From contig MU385863.1 in assembly GCA_022497145.1 (NCBI GenBank), positions 310,001 through 374,000 of the forward strand: DNA of 64,000 bases. The letters run 5' to 3'. Positions 60,631-64,000 of this stretch are shown piece after piece. Within the stretch, counting starts at the first letter, position 1. Every line of letters starts with the position of its first letter. The notes below the pieces were generated by a model. That model searched no databases, had not been told where the DNA came from, and saw only the letters and a program-made list of their open reading frames with translations. The stretch is from Rostrohypoxylon terebratum. Lineage: Eukaryota > Ascomycota > Sordariomycetes > Xylariales > Hypoxylaceae. Made by a program: the position numbers and the translations under genes.

Positions 60631-61180
60631 AAATGCCATTTTGAGTAGAGGTAATGAAATTAGCCTACGGAATATATATTAGCACCATGCTCCGATGTAC
60701 ATAGCGAAAATGATTCATTATCACAACTGACTAGGTAAATCTCATAAATCGTGAGAGGGGATGTTTTCCATTATTATTTTTGCTATCCTTCGTCGTAAAA
60801 CGTCCTATATACATACACACGTAAATGCCCCCCAAATCAGGAGCAAACCATTCACCAGATGCCATTTCATTCAATCATCGGTAAAGCCCGTGTGATAAAA
60901 GACCGCCTTCAGCATGCATGCAGATTTTAATGATTAAAAAAAAACCCTTTAAAAGCTTTCCTTACCCCCAAATCTCGGAACGCCGCACATCCGCCCGCAA
61001 ATTTCGTGATGGGTGAACAACGTCTTACCTAAAGGTGGAAGACGAGTCGGGGAATCAACGTGGAAGCGGCAAGTATGAGTACAGGGTAATGTACAGATGT
61101 GGAGAGCTGGGTTGTATGAACCGCGTCTCCGAGGGATAATTAAGGGCGGACAGAGATATTTCTCATCTCAATTATCATAC
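60631..61180. other. convergent intergenic region
   Basis: Between two converging 3' ends, 550 bp. Poly-A and AT-rich stretches serve probable polyadenylation; nothing else seen. Confidence 0.5.
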
Positions 61181-63470
61181 TCAAGGCTTCTTCTCATCCT
61201 CGGGCTTGGGCTCCGAGGAGTTAGGCTCCGAGCTGCCCGAGCTGCCGGACTGGTCGCCTGACTCGGCACGAGCCTTGTGCATCTTGTCGAAGAGGTTTAA
61301 GCTGGCCATCTGCAGCTCGTCGGTCTTCGCCTTGAGTTCCTCAGAGGTGGCGTTGCCTTCGCCAGACTGGCTCTTGGTGATCAATTCCCGGAGACTGGTG
61401 ATCTTCTCCCGGATTCCATCGGCCTCGGCTGTGTCAAGCTTGTCCTTGAACTCGTTAAGAGCTTTCTCGGTATCGTTGAGAACGCTGTCGGCGCGGTTGG
61501 CGGTTTCGATAACGGCCTTGCGCTCCTTGTCCTGCTCGGCGTACTTCTCAGAGTCCTGGACCATGCGCTCAATTTCGGAGTCGGATAGACCGGAGCCGGA
61601 GGCGATGGTGATGGACTGGTCCTTGTTGGTGCTCTTGTCCTTGGCATGGACGTGGACGATGGAGTCGGCATCAATGTCGAAGGTAACCTCAATCTGAGGG
61701 ACACCACGGTGTGCGGGCGGGATACCGACCAACTGGAAGTTGCCAAGAAGTTTGTTGTCCTTAACAAGCTCACGCTCGCCCTGGAATACCTTGATCTCGA
61801 CGGCAGTCTGGAAGTCGGCGGCCGTAGAGAAGACCTGAGACTTCTTGGTGGGGATGGTGGTGTTGCGGTTGATCAATCGAGTGAAAACACCACCGAGTGT
61901 CTCGATACCAAGGGACAGAGGAGTAACATCCAATAGCAAGAGATCCTTGACCTCACCAGAGAGCACAGCACCTTGAATAGCAGCACCGATGGCAACAGCC
62001 TCATCAGGGTTGACAGACTTAGCGGGTTCACGGCCAAAGATGCTCTTAACGGACTCGGAGACCTTAGGCATACGAGTCATACCACCGACAAGGATTACCT
62101 CCTGGATATCCTTTGCCTGGAGGCCGGCATCCTTGAGAGCCTTGCGGACGGGCTCAACAGTCTTGGTGATTAGAGGATCCATCATGCTCTCGAGCTGTGA
62201 TCGGGTCATCTTGGTGTTGATGTGTTTGGGGCCTGAGGCATCAGCAGTGATGAAAGGAAGGCTGATATCGGTCTGGAGAGAGGATGACAACTCGATCTTA
62301 GCCTTCTCAGCGGCCTCACGGATTCGCTGGATAGCCATTCGGTCGTTGGATAGGTCAATACCGGAATCGGCCTTGAATTGCTGAACAAGGTGACGAACTA
62401 GGCGGATATCGAAATCCTCACCACCCAAGTGGGTGTCACCGTTTGTCGACTTAACCTCGAAGACGCCGTTCTGGATCTCCAAGACGGAAATATCGAAGGT
62501 ACCACCACCAAGATCGTAGACAGCGACGACTCGGTCGGCCTCCTTCTCTAGACCGTAGGCAAGCGCAGCAGCGGTAGGCTCGTTAACGACACGGAGGACG
62601 TTGAGACCAGCAATCTGACCGGCATCCTTGGTGGCTTGACGTTGAGAATCGTTGAAATAAGCGGGGACGGTAACGACGGCATTCTTAACTGGCTTGCTAA
62701 GGTAAGCCTCGGCGGTCTCCTTCATCTTGTTTAAAACGAAGCCACCAATCTGCGAGGGAGAGTACTTCTGTCCTCGAGCCTCAACCCAAGCATCACCGTT
62801 GGAGTGTTGGACGATCTTGTAGGGGACCTCCTTGATGTCCCTTTGGACCTCAGGATCAGTGAACTTTCGTCCGATCAATCGCTTAGTCGCGAAGAGAGTG
62901 TTCTCAGGGTTGACGACAGCTTGTCGCTTGGCGGCAACACCGACCAATCGCTCGCCATCTTGTGCGAAGGCGACAACTGACGGTGTTGTTCGAGCACCTG
63001 TGGGTTGATTATTAATATTTCGTCATAGGTTTAGTTGTATGCGCCAGCAACAATGACATTATCTTACCCTCTGAGTTCTCAATGATTCTGGGCACCTTTC
63101 CTTCCATAATTGCGACAGCCGAGTTAGTGGTACCTAGGGGAGAATATTAGCATATCGTCCTGAACGAAGTTGTGTCGATGACATCGGCATCGGCATTGGC
63201 AAACTTACCTAAATCGATACCAATGACGGCACCTTGGACTTTTCCCTCAGTCGACTCATATCGAGCAAAGCTGGTTCCTAGGGGTTTCCGCAGAGGCGTA
63301 GCCCATCGCGCAGCTGTGGGAGTTGCTCGGGGAAGCTGTTGAATCAATTCATGTTAGTCGTGCATGGGGGGCACAAAATAGTTTTTTTTTTTTTTTTGTC
63401 TTTTTTGAAAAATTGGGAAGATGGATATTTTTTAACTTACAGCTCTGGAGAAGGATCGTGCGGCCAACAT
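61181..63470 (-). CDS. ssc1: mitochondrial Hsp70 chaperone (Ssc1 type)
   Basis: ATPase chaperone that drives protein import through TIM23 and folds matrix proteins. Exons 63470-63441, 63335-63209, 63133-63068 and 62997-61181 total 679 codons. The N-terminus (MLAARSFSRA plus Arg/Ala-rich region to about residue 45) is a mitochondrial presequence. The nucleotide-binding core is intact: IGIDLGTTNSAVA across an intron, VVNEPTAAALAYGL, AVYDLGGGTFDISVLEI, and VILVGGMTRMPKV. The substrate domain includes LLLDVTPLSLGIETLGG, and the C-terminus ends in an acidic, Ser/Pro-rich tail (EPKPEDEKKP) without EEVD, as in mitochondrial forms. Three short 5' exons are typical of fungal Hsp70 genes. Expected to be heat-inducible (see the upstream element). 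Confidence 0.95.
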
Positions 63471-64000
63471 ATTGAAGGCTGTAGAGTGAAAACCGCAAAT
63501 GTATAGTGACTGATGGGGGAGAATTGGAATGGAAGAAGGAGGAAGGAAATCGTGGTCTAATGTACAAGTGACCCGAAGACGGTTTTTATTTTATGTATGG
63601 AGATATGGAGGTATGGAGGGGAAGAGGCAAAAAAATTGGCGGGATGGATACCATAAAATTTCTGCGGCGACGTAGAAGAGAGCAGATTTCTTCTCAGAGC
63701 TTCCCGAAGGGCGGTCAAATTCGGCAATATCGGAGCCAATCATCTTTCACCATTCCTCACCAAACTGAGACTAAACTGCTTGACTGCCCATGAAAAATTC
63801 AAGAAGTGGCGGCCGTCTCCACTTTACATACGCTAATTTCTCCATGCTAACTTCTTCTGCATCTTTTTTTTTTTTCACGCACAGCACTATGTATGTACTG
63901 CTTTAGGTACGTAATCAACTAGTACTTAGGCAGCTACTAGGTAGGTAGGTACCTGCGGGCAGCGGGTTCAACTTGTTCAAGGTTGAACGGTCGTTGGAGC
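63471..64000. other. upstream region of mitochondrial hsp70
   Basis: Contains the heat-shock-like element, a poly-T run (63865-63876) and TAGGTAGGTAGGTACC motifs near the right edge (63939-63954). No gene seen before the window ends. Confidence 0.5.
63691..63708. promoter_or_regulatory. candidate heat-shock element upstream of mitochondrial hsp70
   Basis: TTCTCAGAGCTTCCCGAA reads as alternating nTTCn/nGAAn modules (TTC-AGA-TTC-GAA, one imperfect) with 2-base spacing, the pattern bound by heat-shock factor. It lies about 220 bp upstream of the hsp70 start codon. Match to the consensus is direct; function is inferred. Confidence 0.5.

Overview
The window is nuclear DNA of a filamentous ascomycete. 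The evidence is short GT..AG introns (about 50-140 nt), fungal-type gene families (Stu1/CLASP, exocyst Sec5, a LIM-RhoGAP of the Rga1 type, Fyv7, a CYA5-like PPR protein, a type II membrane multicopper oxidase) and intergenic DNA full of short TACCTAGGTA-like motifs. A Sordariomycete is the best guess; I cannot name the species.

Layout from left to right: stu1 (minus, cut by the left edge); a basic-secretory-protein gene broken by two in-frame stops (plus); an unknown one-TM protein (minus); a 4.4 kb gap; a small two-exon gene of 69 codons (minus, 8978-9260); a 5.6 kb gap with two MITEs; idh2 (minus) and sec5 (plus) from a shared promoter region; a BED/Zn-cluster transcription factor (minus); relic coding DNA, part of it a decayed paralog of that factor; an Atos/DUF4210 family gene (minus) divergent from fyv7 (plus); a kelch membrane protein (minus); a 4.4 kb gap with an N-gap and an apparent assembly artefact; rga1 (minus); an 8.4 kb gap with two more MITEs and tandem repeats; a GNAT acetyltransferase (minus); a large PPR protein (minus); srp68 (plus); a multicopper oxidase gene with a frame-breaking deletion (plus); mitochondrial hsp70 (minus) with a heat-shock element upstream.

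The genes are mostly conserved housekeeping genes (mitochondrial TCA cycle and import, secretion, polarity, ribosome and SRP function) with no cluster logic linking them; I see no secondary-metabolite, CRISPR or virus-like cassette. The unusual content is in the gaps and in damaged genes: two MITE families with 5-6 bp target duplications, a decayed transcription-factor copy, two otherwise intact genes with disabling lesions, an open frame past the sec5 stop, and a probable base-calling artefact at the N-gap. Exon boundaries were read by eye from splice motifs and frame continuity.
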